DNA of 64,000 nt from Flavobacteriales bacterium (GTDB lineage Bacteria; Bacteroidota; Bacteroidia; Flavobacteriales_G; Salibacteraceae). The notes under the pieces are model-generated. The model worked only from the letters and a program-made list of their open reading frames with translations. It had not been told where the DNA came from and ran no database searches. Position 1 is the stretch's first letter, and every line of letters begins with the position of its first letter. The DNA is taken from positions 62,001-126,000 of the forward strand of contig JABJJW010000004.1 of assembly GCA_018660685.1 (NCBI GenBank). The letters run 5' to 3'. A program made the translations under genes and the position numbers. Below are positions 8,874 to 17,608 of the stretch, in pieces.

Positions 8874-9749
8874 ATGAAATTGCGTAGTATCAACAGAATT
8901 GAACCCAGTCAAAAGGTCAATATGGGAGGAAACATCCTCGATCAACCACTTCCTTCTAGAAAGACAGACATGCTCGATCCATTCTTGCTCATACATCATT
9001 GGGCAGAGACAATGCCAGGTGGACAAAAACAACAAAATGTAGGAGTGGGCCCTCATCCACACCGAGGATTTGCACCGGTCTCGTTCATTTTCGAGGGCGG
9101 AGTTCATCATAGAGATTCATTAGGCACAGAAAGCATCATCTATAAAGGTGGAACACAATGGATGAATAGTGGATATGGAATCGTTCACAGCGAAAGGCCT
9201 CCTAAGGAATTAGCTGAGAAAGGTGGTTTCGTTGAGTTTATTCAGTTTTGGGTCAACTCACCCGCAAAGCACAAAATGGATTCTGCCAAGTATCAGCCGT
9301 TGACGAATGAGGACACTCCTAAAGTATACAGCGATGACCAACTCGTTGAAGTCGGTGTAGTCGCAGGAGAACTGGAAGGCCAAAAAGGTCCGATCGACGT
9401 GGACAATCCTCTGCTCACGCTGCGGCTTGTCGGCAAAAAAGGAGGAAAAAAGACTGTCTCTATTCCGAGCAACTACAACGCTCTCTTATATCCGTTGAAT
9501 GGTGGAATGACGATTAACGGTGAGACTGCGGTGAATGCAAAAGACATGGTTGTCTTCAAATTGGATGGTGAAGGGGTTGATCTTGAATTTTCGGAAGACG
9601 CAACCGCCATTCTTCTTTGTGGGGAACCCATCAACGAACCAGTTGCTACCTACGGTCCGTTTGTCATGAATTCTCAGTCTGAGATCATGGAGGCCATCAA
9701 AGATTATCAAGAAGGAAAGTTGGGCGAATTAGAAGAAAATTTCAGCTAG
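8874..9749 (+). CDS. Pirin family protein (bicupin)
   Basis: A 291-residue pirin-like protein. The N-terminal cupin has the metal-binding pattern HPHRGFAPVSFIFEG (two His), a further His in HHRDS, and the HSERPP motif, as in pirins that bind iron and in some cases oxidise quercetin. The C-terminal cupin spans about residues 175-270 (YPLNGGMTINGE). Its function here is unknown; pirins are commonly induced by stress or electrophiles. It overlaps the next gene by one base, so the two are probably co-translated. A palindrome lies just upstream. Confidence 0.9.
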   Translation: MKLRSINRIEPSQKVNMGGNILDQPLPSRKTDMLDPFLLIHHWAETMPGGQKQQNVGVGPHPHRGFAPVSFIFEGGVHHRDSLGTESIIYKGGTQWMNSGYGIVHSERPPKELAEKGGFVEFIQFWVNSPAKHKMDSAKYQPLTNEDTPKVYSDDQLVEVGVVAGELEGQKGPIDVDNPLLTLRLVGKKGGKKTVSIPSNYNALLYPLNGGMTINGETAVNAKDMVVFKLDGEGVDLEFSEDATAILLCGEPINEPVATYGPFVMNSQSEIMEAIKDYQEGKLGELEENFS

Positions 9750-10327
9750 TGGAACGACGAGATTTTATAGTTCGATCTGCCTTAGCAACAGGCGCAATGG
9801 CTTTGGCCAACCATATCACATTGGCTTCAAATGCCGGGTTGGACTCCATTTTCTCCTCTACCCTTTCGCAATCATCTCCACAAGTTAGGCATGGTTTGTT
9901 TCAATTGAGAGCCCTAACTAACTTGTCATTTCCTAAATGGCTCAACGTTTATGAAAAGCAGCATTTAACGGCAAATGGGATTGAATCTTCGAAAGATGAT
10001 CTCGAGGTTGTCATGCTTGAAATCAAAAACGAAGCCCTGACGATCGGAATTCAAGGAGAACAATTCTTCTACACAACAGATCAAGGCATTGAATCTGCCG
10101 AAATCGGAAGCTCGAAACAACTCGACGTGGCGGGTCGTCAACAACGAATTCTTAGTACAAGGGAGCGGCAAGCAAATGGAGTCATCGCCGCCGATGAATT
10201 CTGTTTCTGTCTGAAGGGAGAAGCGTCGTTCGCGTCGGACAAACTGGAAGTAAATGACTTTGCTCGATTTCAAAAGGAAGAGCAGGTTAAGCTAAGCCCG
10301 AATTCAATTCTCTTGCTCATAAGCTAA
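9749..10327 (+). CDS. Exported (Tat-like) small protein with a cupin-like C-terminus
   Basis: A 192-residue product starting with GTG, whose first base is the last base of the pirin stop codon. The N-terminus RRDFIVRSALATGAMALA resembles a twin-arginine signal. The last ~45 residues (FCFCLKGEASFASDKLEVND onward) align by eye with the C-terminal cupin of the preceding pirin (LLYPLNGGMTINGE region). This suggests a diverged half-pirin sent to the periplasm. No metal-binding histidine cluster is visible, so an enzymatic role is doubtful. Function unknown. Confidence 0.7.
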   Translation: MERRDFIVRSALATGAMALANHITLASNAGLDSIFSSTLSQSSPQVRHGLFQLRALTNLSFPKWLNVYEKQHLTANGIESSKDDLEVVMLEIKNEALTIGIQGEQFFYTTDQGIESAEIGSSKQLDVAGRQQRILSTRERQANGVIAADEFCFCLKGEASFASDKLEVNDFARFQKEEQVKLSPNSILLLIS

Positions 10328-10333
10328 AGAGTA

Positions 10334-11141
10334 TTATTCATCATTCTTTCGCTTCCGAGCTGGAGCGGCACCCATTCCTTCTAACTGAATTTCAGAATAG
10401 AGTTCATAGTCATACTCCTTTTCCACCCGTTCTCCAGTTGGTTGGAGTAATTCCAATCCATGAACCCTCGGATTTTTTATATCCGTTGAAATTGGATAGG
10501 CGTTCATGTATTCTCCTGGTAAAGGATTCAACAACGCCGTTACATCATTCAATGGAATTCCTTCATCGAGCCAGAGTCGTTCTTCAGATTGCTCAAGGAT
10601 CACTGGTGATCGATGGTGCCCTATTTTTTGAAGCAATGAATTGGGTGTTGTGGTGATGATGGCAAAGGAGTCAATGATCTCGCCTGTTTCTTTGTCTGTC
10701 CATCGATCCCAAAGTCCTGCAAAAGCAAAGGGTCGTTGTCCATCTTTCATATAAACACAATAAGGCTTGCTCAGCCTCTCTTTTTTTTGGCCCTTCGATG
10801 AATGCATCCGCAATAACCAAACACCTCTTCTTTCGAATCGATGTCCTAAAAAATGGCTTATTAATGATTCCTTTGGCTCCATTATAGGCAGGGTCATCTT
10901 CCTTGTTATGATCGCCTTCGCTGCGAGCATTGATCACATACATCTGCTTCTTAGCCCAAAATGGGGTGAAACCAAATTTGAGGAAGTCAATCGTTTGCGG
11001 ATTTTCGCTGGTGATCACAGGCGCATATTGCCCCGGGGTCACATTCGCATTAACTTCGTAGCGCTCAGGCTCAACCACAGTTGCCCCGAATCGCTTCTCG
11101 ATCTCCTTGATTTTGGTAATAGTTACGTATCGTCCGCACAT
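10334..11141 (-). pseudogene. SRAP (YedK/HMCES-like) protein gene with a 1-nt frameshift
   Basis: Reading leftward, the start at 11141 gives MCGRY, with Cys2 being the catalytic residue that crosslinks abasic sites in single-stranded DNA. The frame matches SRAP proteins through VIADAFIEGPKK and then breaks at a run of eight A (10781-10788, T on the plus strand). The rest of the domain (ERLSKPYCVY, FAFAGLWDRW, the HHRSPVIL motif with the catalytic His) continues in another frame to 10334. With seven A the whole gene would read as one ~268-residue SRAP protein. So this is a homopolymer indel: a sequencing error, a phase-variable state or a true mutation. Confidence 0.85.
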
Positions 11142-11183
11142 TCAAGCGAATATGAGACATAGATTTGAGAATGAGAAATGGGC

Positions 11184-11738
11184 TTAAATCTCAGCCTTGT
11201 TCTCTTGAAGTGAGGATTTGAAATACCATTGGTAAGCCATAAACATCACTCCGGAGTAGAGTAGATCGCCTGCTATCGTATTGTGAAAAAATGGAACTGC
11301 AGCAGCATAGCAAGTGAGCAGCCCATCAAAGGTCATTGGATACATCGTTCCAGTAAACCACACACCCAAGTTGGATAAGATGAAGAAGATGACGGATGCC
11401 GATAATGCACCACCAATAACTCGCAGAACAGACACCTTTTTAAAGAGAAATCTACCCAAGACAAATATGATCGCCATGGATCCATAGATAAAGAAGGATC
11501 CAAGGGTGAACAGCGTGAATCCTTCTGTTGAATACACAACATTGTTCAAAAACAAATCACTCGCGAACCAAGCTAGAAACACCATTCCCAATCCAATACC
11601 ATTTCGACTTAAATAGGCTGAACCAAAGAGAGCAAGTGCTCCGAGTGGTGCAAAGTTCATTGGGTGGGGAATCAACCTTGTAGCCGCCGCAACAAGTATG
11701 ACGACAGCGATGATCAATGTATTTCTAGATACTTGCAT
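11184..11738 (-). CDS. DUF6580 family integral membrane protein
   Basis: A 184-residue polytopic membrane protein with about five or six helices. The family hallmarks are near the start (TRLIPHPMNFAPLGALALFG), followed by FLAWFASDLFLNN and GVWFTGTMYP. DUF6580 proteins resemble substrate-binding S components of ECF vitamin transporters and often accompany cobalamin genes, but nothing here identifies a substrate. ATG 11738 (MQVSRNTL) is preferred over 11756. It is divergent from the AlkD-like gene and shares a very short promoter region with it; a TACTTTCG box at 11746-11753 on this strand resembles a -7 element. Confidence 0.8.
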   Translation of the reverse strand: MQVSRNTLIIAVVILVAAATRLIPHPMNFAPLGALALFGSAYLSRNGIGLGMVFLAWFASDLFLNNVVYSTEGFTLFTLGSFFIYGSMAIIFVLGRFLFKKVSVLRVIGGALSASVIFFILSNLGVWFTGTMYPMTFDGLLTCYAAAVPFFHNTIAGDLLYSGVMFMAYQWYFKSSLQENKAEI

Positions 11739-11777
11739 AGCACGAAAGTAGTACAATCGTATGGAGAATTAAAGGCT

Positions 11778-12452
11778 GTGACCGAATCTAAAACCATCTA
11801 CCGAACCCTGCTCGAAACGAAGCTCCGCGCCAAACGTAATTCCAACGATTCATCCTCCATGAAGGCATACATGAAGGGGGAATTTGATTTTATAGGAGTT
11901 AAATCAAATGCTCGAAAACTGGCCCTCCGAGAATGCATCTCTGAGTTAGGAGTTCCGAAAGATTCTGAATTCAACGCGGTCATAAAAGAGATGTGGATGT
12001 CTCCCTATCGAGAGGTTCATTATTGCGCTCAAGAGTTGGTGGAAAGAAAAAAGTGGTGGCGACAAGAGGAGTCGATCATTTTGATTGAGCATTTGATTCG
12101 AAATAATCAATGGTGGGACAGTATTGACTTCATCGCCGCCACATTGGTTGGTTCTTACTTCAAATGCCATGGAGTAGACAAAACCCGCATCCGCTCTTGG
12201 AACCAGGAAAATGACATTTGGGTGGTCCGCACGTCCATTCTCTTTCAACTCAAGTATAAGAACGAAGTGGACCTGCCCTTTCTAAGCGAGCTCATACTCC
12301 CGCATCTAGAGTCTCAAGAATTCTTTATTCAAAAGGCCATTGGCTGGATATTGAGGCAAGTTTCGAAGTCGAATCCAGATTTTGTAAGGGGCTTTATGAG
12401 CGAGCATTTACTAAAGCCAACAAGCCATCGAGAAGCGATAAAGTACATCTAG
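11778..12452 (+). CDS. DNA alkylation repair protein, AlkD-like
   Basis: A HEAT-repeat DNA glycosylase of the AlkD family (~224 aa), which removes N3- and N7-alkylated bases without base flipping. Family motifs are visible: MKGEFDFIGVKSNARK near residue 30, ELVERKKWW, the WWDSIDFIA segment carrying the active-site Trp and Asp, and WVVRTSILFQLKYK (the catalytic-site Arg region). GTG 11778 is chosen as start because upstream codons run into the divergent gene and lack homology. The length is normal. Confidence 0.85.
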   Translation: MTESKTIYRTLLETKLRAKRNSNDSSSMKAYMKGEFDFIGVKSNARKLALRECISELGVPKDSEFNAVIKEMWMSPYREVHYCAQELVERKKWWRQEESIILIEHLIRNNQWWDSIDFIAATLVGSYFKCHGVDKTRIRSWNQENDIWVVRTSILFQLKYKNEVDLPFLSELILPHLESQEFFIQKAIGWILRQVSKSNPDFVRGFMSEHLLKPTSHREAIKYI

Positions 12453-12594
12453 CCGCTAACCGAATGTTTCAACAGCGGACAAACCCGCATGAACAAAGAA
12501 TTCCATTAAATCTGCACAGAAGTAAAATATGGGGCTAGTCATTTTATTTGCTTGATTATTTTTGAGCGCTAAGCCAGCAAGAACAGAGAATAGA

Positions 12595-15500
12595 ATGAGT
12601 GAAAAGCTTCTGAAAGCCCTTATGCAACTGTTTGCGATCATCGCAGACGTGGATGGGCTCAGCAATAAGAGCCGGATCGTAGTAGAGAACTTCCTTAAAC
12701 AGAGGCTTTCACATGATCAGGTTGAGGTTTATCTTGGCCACTACGATACGTATCTGGAGACGCATCACAAGGTCAGTAAGAAGAAAGAAGGCAAGCGAAA
12801 GAAGACTTCGCTAAATTCCGTAAAAGTTTTGAAGATCTGTACGCAGATCAATGGAGAGCTAGAACAGCGCCAGAAAATATTCGTTCTACTCCGTGTTGTT
12901 GAGTATGTCAACATTGGTCCTGAACCAACCGAACAGGAGCTAGAGTTTGTTGATACCGTTTCTGATGTCTTCAACATCCCAGCTGAAGAATTAGCAGACA
13001 TCAAGCGATTTGTACAATGCTCAGTAGATAATATAGAAGACACGAGTAAAATATTACTTGTCACTTCTAACCCGGATGTCCCAGGGTACACTCATGTCAA
13101 GCACATCGAGAATGAAACGATGAACGGTACGTTGACCGTGATTTCTGTAGAAAGCGTCGGCATGTATGCACTGAAGTACTTCGGAACCGAAGAACTGCTA
13201 CTCAACGGACAGATCATTGACCCAGAAAGAGTCTACATCTTGACACAGGGTTCTTCTATTCGAAGTTCCAAGGTCAATCCTATTTACTACAGTGATATCA
13301 TTAGCCGTTACCTCACTGACAAAAGTGAGAGCAAGATTGCCTTCGTCGCGAAAGACCTGACTTACAGGTTTAAAGGAGGAAAGATTGGCCTACATCCACT
13401 GAGCTTCTCAGAAGATTCTGGAAAACTCATCGGTATTATGGGTGCCAGTGGTTCTGGTAAGTCTACCCTTCTGAATATTCTTAATGGAAACTACAAACCA
13501 TTCTCTGGGGCGGTTACCATTAACGGGCAAGACATACACGGCGGTTCTGAAGAAGTGAACGGCATGATTGGCTACATCAGCCAAGATGACTTACTTATAG
13601 ACGAACTTACGGTCTACCAAAACCTCTTTTTGAATGCAAAACTCTGCTTCGACGGACTGAGCAATGAAGATATTAGAGAACGTGTAGATGGAACTTTAAC
13701 GGCACTCGGTCTTTTTGAAATCAAGGATATCCAAGTTGGAAATCCCATGAATAAGAAGATCAGTGGTGGACAACGAAAGCGACTGAATTGTGGACTCGAA
13801 TTAATCCGGGAGCCCTCAGTTTTATTTGTTGACGAACCGACCTCTGGTCTTTCCTCTCGCGATTCTGAAAACATCATGGACCTTTTGAAGGAACTTGCAT
13901 TGAAAGGCAAGTTGATCTTCGTGGTTATTCATCAGCCTTCTTCGGAGATCTTCAAGATGTTCGACAAGTTGATGATCATGGATACGGGTGGATTCCCAAT
14001 CTATTACGGAAACCCTTTGGACGCTATCGTTTACTTCAAAACAGAAGTTCAGGCGATCAATCAGAGCCAAAGCGAATGTGTCACATGTGGTAATGTGAAT
14101 CCAGAACAGATATTCAACATCATCGAAGCCAAGGTTGTAGATGAATATGGAAATCACACGGAGTTAAGAAAGACTTCACCCAAGGAATGGAATAAGGTCT
14201 TTCTCGAGAAATTCATATCAGAATTGAACCTCGAAGAACCAGAATTGCCAGAAGTTGAATTCAAAACACCAAACTTCATTAACCAGCTCAAGGTTTTCAT
14301 CACGAGGGACGTTCTTTCAAAAATCACGAACACTCAATACCTAGCAATCAACCTATTGGAGGCGCCGTTGTTAGGATTCATCCTGAGCTTCTTCTTGCGC
14401 TACGTTCTCATCGGAGAAGATCAGAGTGGCGAATATCTATTCTATGAAAATGACAACTTGATTGTCTACATGTTTATGTCTGTCATTGTTGCCTTGTTCT
14501 TAGGGTTAACGGTCAGTGCTGAGGAGATCTTTAAGGACCAGAAGATCCGAAAACGAGAGTCATTCTTGAATTTGAGTAAAGGAAGCTATCTTCTTTCCAA
14601 GATTCTCATCATGTTCACGTTGAGTGCGATTCAGATGTTAACGTTCATCATTATCGGAAACATGATTTTGGGCGTTGAAGGCATGCTCTTGGATTACTGG
14701 CTCATCCTGTTCTCTACTGCTTGTTTCGCAAACATGCTTGGATTGAACATTTCAGCCAGTTTCAATTCAGCTGTCACGATTTACATTCTGATTCCGTTTC
14801 TCATCATTCCACAGATTCTATTCAGTGGAGTTCTAGTGAAGTTCGAGAAACTCAATCCGGTCATCACTTCTCAAAGCGAGGTTCCGATTATCGGTGACAT
14901 CATGGCTTCTAGGTGGTCTTTTGAAGCGTTGGCCGTCAACCAGTTTGTGGTGAACGACTACGAGAACTTGTTCTATGACTACGATCAACAGATGTCCGAA
15001 GCAAACTTTAAGAAGAACTTCTGGATTCCTGCGATGAAGGCCAAGGTTGGCAAGTTCAGCCAGTATTTAAGTGATCCCGGACTATACTCGAACAAGGAAA
15101 TTGATAGAGACTTCAAGACAGTCGTCAACGAGGTAAATGACGAGAACAAACTAGGTCATGAATTTACGTTCGATGAAATTGGTCAATTCAATAGAGAGCA
15201 GCTGACAGCAGAGCTTTTAACTGACTTCGCGACGCATCTGGCTACATTGAACAAGGTCTACATCAGACAGTATAACTGGAACAGCGACGAGAAGGATAGA
15301 ATCATCAGAGATTTTCAATCAACCGAAGAGGGAAAGGCAGAATTCAGTAGTCTTAGAAATAACCATGAGAATGAGAGTTTGACCGACTTGGTAACTAACA
15401 AAAACGAATTCAACCAGATTACCGAATACGACGGTAAGCTGATTCAACGCGCAGATCCTGTATTCAACATTCCGAAAGAAATGGGATCTCATTTCTATGC

Positions 15501-15666
15501 TCCTAAGAAGCTCCTCTTCAACAGGTACTACCCAACGAAGACAGTTAATCTTTGGGTGCTATGGGGCATGTCGATTTTCTTGGCAATCACACTTTACTTC
15601 GACGCATTTCTTGCTTTGATGAACATGTTTGGTAAACTCAGCATTTTCAAAAAGAAAGAATTCTAG
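12595..15666 (+). CDS. ABCG-type ABC transporter with N-terminal TerB-like domain
   Basis: A single 1023-residue polypeptide carrying both nucleotide-binding and membrane parts. Residues about 1-150 look like a TerB-like helical domain (LFAIIADVDGLSNKSR). The ATPase follows, with Walker A GASGSGKST at about 283-290, signature SGGQRKRL near 390 and Walker B FVDEPTSGLS near 410, plus the switch His in VIHQPSSE. After ~560 come about six membrane helices of the ABC2 type. An unusually long extracytoplasmic segment of roughly 200 residues (about 780-980, charged, predicted helical) lies before the last helix. The substrate is unknown; export of a lipid or envelope component is plausible. ATG 12595 (MSEKLLKAL) is the first start matching the family. 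Confidence 0.88.
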   Translation: MSEKLLKALMQLFAIIADVDGLSNKSRIVVENFLKQRLSHDQVEVYLGHYDTYLETHHKVSKKKEGKRKKTSLNSVKVLKICTQINGELEQRQKIFVLLRVVEYVNIGPEPTEQELEFVDTVSDVFNIPAEELADIKRFVQCSVDNIEDTSKILLVTSNPDVPGYTHVKHIENETMNGTLTVISVESVGMYALKYFGTEELLLNGQIIDPERVYILTQGSSIRSSKVNPIYYSDIISRYLTDKSESKIAFVAKDLTYRFKGGKIGLHPLSFSEDSGKLIGIMGASGSGKSTLLNILNGNYKPFSGAVTINGQDIHGGSEEVNGMIGYISQDDLLIDELTVYQNLFLNAKLCFDGLSNEDIRERVDGTLTALGLFEIKDIQVGNPMNKKISGGQRKRLNCGLELIREPSVLFVDEPTSGLSSRDSENIMDLLKELALKGKLIFVVIHQPSSEIFKMFDKLMIMDTGGFPIYYGNPLDAIVYFKTEVQAINQSQSECVTCGNVNPEQIFNIIEAKVVDEYGNHTELRKTSPKEWNKVFLEKFISELNLEEPELPEVEFKTPNFINQLKVFITRDVLSKITNTQYLAINLLEAPLLGFILSFFLRYVLIGEDQSGEYLFYENDNLIVYMFMSVIVALFLGLTVSAEEIFKDQKIRKRESFLNLSKGSYLLSKILIMFTLSAIQMLTFIIIGNMILGVEGMLLDYWLILFSTACFANMLGLNISASFNSAVTIYILIPFLIIPQILFSGVLVKFEKLNPVITSQSEVPIIGDIMASRWSFEALAVNQFVVNDYENLFYDYDQQMSEANFKKNFWIPAMKAKVGKFSQYLSDPGLYSNKEIDRDFKTVVNEVNDENKLGHEFTFDEIGQFNREQLTAELLTDFATHLATLNKVYIRQYNWNSDEKDRIIRDFQSTEEGKAEFSSLRNNHENESLTDLVTNKNEFNQITEYDGKLIQRADPVFNIPKEMGSHFYAPKKLLFNRYYPTKTVNLWVLWGMSIFLAITLYFDAFLALMNMFGKLSIFKKKEF

Positions 15667-15731
15667 AACCGTTTATCTCGCTTGTTTCTGAGCGCCCTTT
15701 GCCCCATCTTCATAGGACTAAAGCACAAGAT

Positions 15732-16034
15732 ATGAAATGGGATATTCAGACCGTTGGCTTTCACGCCAAGGATGAGTTGTTGGAAACGACAAAAGAGAGC
15801 GTAGAGAAATTAGAGAAGTATTATTCACCAATCATCGGAGCTGAAATATATCTGAAGCTGCAGTATGATGATCAAAAGGAGAATAAGAAAGTAGAGATCA
15901 AACTCAATATTCCTGGAGAAGACGTTTTTGGAGAAGACCAATCCGACACGTTCGAACACTCCCTGCATTCTGCTGTTGACAAAGTGAAACGACAGCTTGT
16001 CAAGAGAAAGGAGCTCAAACGAGCCCATAGGTAA
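15732..16034 (+). CDS. hpf: Ribosome hibernation promoting factor, short form (HPF/RaiA)
   Basis: A 100-residue protein of the HPF/YfiA family, which binds the 30S decoding region in stationary phase. The sequence has the typical beta-alpha-beta pattern (MKWDIQTVGFHAKDELLE, later ADKVKRQLVKRKEL-like basic C-terminal helix). It lacks the extra C-terminal dimerisation domain of long HPF, and its length suits the short form. ATG 15732 gives the family start; an upstream in-frame ATG at 15699 is less likely. It stands alone after the ABC transporter. Confidence 0.88.
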   Translation: MKWDIQTVGFHAKDELLETTKESVEKLEKYYSPIIGAEIYLKLQYDDQKENKKVEIKLNIPGEDVFGEDQSDTFEHSLHSAVDKVKRQLVKRKELKRAHR

Positions 16035-16089
16035 TTGGGAGTTTCTTAAACACATCAATGATCAAGAGCGCTCGCTAGCTGTAAAGGAG

Positions 16090-16800
16090 ATGGAAGAAAA
16101 AGAAAAACCAAGGCTTGCGAGGTTAACTGCCATTATCACCCAATTACAATCTAAACGGCTGATCACTGCAAAGCAACTCGCAGAGCGACATCATGTAAGT
16201 GTTCGAACTATTTATAGAGATATTCGGACACTCGAACACTCAGGGATTCCTCTGGTCACTGAAGACGGAAAAGGTTATTCTCTCATGGAGGGCTATCACC
16301 TGCCCCCCGTTCTGTTCACTGAAGAAGAGGCCAATGCGCTCATTACTGTGGAACAACTGGCCATCAAAAACAAGGATCAGTCGTTCAGTGAAAATGTCTC
16401 AAGCGCTGTCGAAAAAATAAAAGCAATTCTCCGGTATTCACAAAAAGGAAATGCCGATTTGTTGGCAGATAGAATCTACTTTGGAGGCAATGACAACGAG
16501 GAGAAGTCAAGTAACAACTTGATGCAAATTCAGTCTGCTATTATCCATTTTCAGGTATTAAAGATTGACTACCAATCTTCTGAGAAAAAGCGAACAACTC
16601 GAAATATCGAACCCTTTGCCGCCTACAGCATCCATGGAAATTTCCTCCTCGTTGCTTTTTGTAGGTTGAGAAAAGAATTCAGAGCCTTCCGAATAGACTT
16701 TATTGAATCCCTCACTCCTCAACAGGAATCATTCTCTCCTCACAACATGACCATCCAACAATATTTTGAAGAATATGTGCAAAACCGAAAACACCCCTGA
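16090..16800 (+). CDS. YafY-type HTH/WYL-domain transcriptional regulator
   Basis: A 236-residue regulator with an N-terminal DeoR-like winged helix-turn-helix (ITAKQLAERHHVSVRTIYRDIRTLEHSGIPL, described here in parts: LAERHHVSVRTIYRDIR is the recognition region). The C-terminal WYL domain (about residues 115-225; FAAYSIHGNFLLVAFC, FRAFRIDFI) replaces the canonical W-Y-L with a diverged set. WYL domains sense ligands or nucleic acids. The start at 16090 is the first Met before homology; an open frame continues upstream to 15997 inside hpf. It probably controls the DUF4345 gene 60 bp downstream. Confidence 0.85.
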   Translation: MEEKEKPRLARLTAIITQLQSKRLITAKQLAERHHVSVRTIYRDIRTLEHSGIPLVTEDGKGYSLMEGYHLPPVLFTEEEANALITVEQLAIKNKDQSFSENVSSAVEKIKAILRYSQKGNADLLADRIYFGGNDNEEKSSNNLMQIQSAIIHFQVLKIDYQSSEKKRTTRNIEPFAAYSIHGNFLLVAFCRLRKEFRAFRIDFIESLTPQQESFSPHNMTIQQYFEEYVQNRKHP

Positions 16801-16860
16801 CACACCTTTGTCACTACCTCACTTTAACATTGCACTATTAAAACTAAAAAGCTACAAAAA

Positions 16861-17247
16861 ATGGAAATCGTAAACATAGTCATACTCTCTATTTCAGGAC
16901 TGTTACTAACAACTGTAGGGGCATTAAGAATGATCAACCCCATAAAAAACTACGCAAAGAATTCGGGAATTGAAATTGACAATGAGGTGAGCTTACTCAA
17001 TGAAGTTTGTGGAGTGGGCTCATTAATGATGTTCAGTGGTATTACAATACTACTTGGCATTGTTCTACCATCGCTGACTCTCGCATCGTTTCTGGTGGCA
17101 ACACTTGTATTTATTGGATTTGCATTCGGAAGATTGCTCAGCATTCGTATGGATGGAAAACCAAATAAGATGATAATTCAGGGATGGGTTTCCGAGTTGG
17201 TTTTAGGCTCAGCCAACGTCTTTTGCCTCTATAACATGGTCTTCTAA
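16861..17247 (+). CDS. DUF4345-type small membrane protein
   Basis: A 128-residue protein with four predicted membrane helices (IVILSISGLLLTTVGALRM; MFSGITILLGIVLPSL; ASFLVATLVFIGFAFG; VLGSANVFCLYNM) and the conserved loop FGRLLSIRMDGKPNK. This layout is that of DUF4345 proteins, which are small four-helix proteins of unknown function often next to WYL or AraC regulators. Here the WYL regulator ends 60 bp upstream on the same strand. Confidence 0.75.
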   Translation: MEIVNIVILSISGLLLTTVGALRMINPIKNYAKNSGIEIDNEVSLLNEVCGVGSLMMFSGITILLGIVLPSLTLASFLVATLVFIGFAFGRLLSIRMDGKPNKMIIQGWVSELVLGSANVFCLYNMVF

Positions 17248-17320
17248 TAAAGCAGCTCTCGAAACAGGAAAAAGTTGGATTATTCCGTGGTCGTTTCACA
17301 GGATGGTCTTTGTTTGCTTT

Positions 17321-17569
17321 ATGCGCAACGTAGGACTGCTGGACCGAATTTTCCGCTTCACTCTTGGAACGTTTCTTTTATTGACAGGGCTCACGATATT
17401 GGATGGGGCTCACGGTAGTATCATTGGAATTATTGTTGCCATATGTAGTCTCCTGCCCTTCTATATGGCATTGACTGCGAGATGCTTTGTGTTCAACTGG
17501 TTTAAAATTCACTCGTTGAATAAAAAAGAGTGTGCGACACACGGCCGTCCGTATCAATCTGAAGTATAG
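17321..17569 (+). CDS. DUF2892 (YgaP-like transmembrane) protein
   Basis: An 82-residue protein starting MRNVGLLDRIFRFTLG, the hallmark of the DUF2892 domain (NxGxxDRxxR). Two membrane helices form a hairpin (LGTFLLLTGLTIL and IIGIIVAICSLLPFY), followed by AxRxCxxN (ALTARCFVFNWF), which in relatives sits near sulfur-transfer domains. No rhodanese domain is attached. It stands alone between two unrelated genes. ATG 17321 fits the family start better than 17303. Confidence 0.8.
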   Translation: MRNVGLLDRIFRFTLGTFLLLTGLTILDGAHGSIIGIIVAICSLLPFYMALTARCFVFNWFKIHSLNKKECATHGRPYQSEV

Positions 17570-17608
17570 GTGTTTTCTGTTTGAGTACTTTAGCCCAAAG
17601 CCTTTGCG

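Noticed and set aside
8796-9110. 104-codon open frame on the minus strand across the start of pirin
   Set aside because: It lies opposite conserved pirin codons and has no recognisable domain.
12456-12594. Terminator hairpin between the AlkD-like and ABC genes
   Set aside because: Short inverted repeats (CCGCT/AGCGG and GCGG/CCGC) exist but no T run follows.
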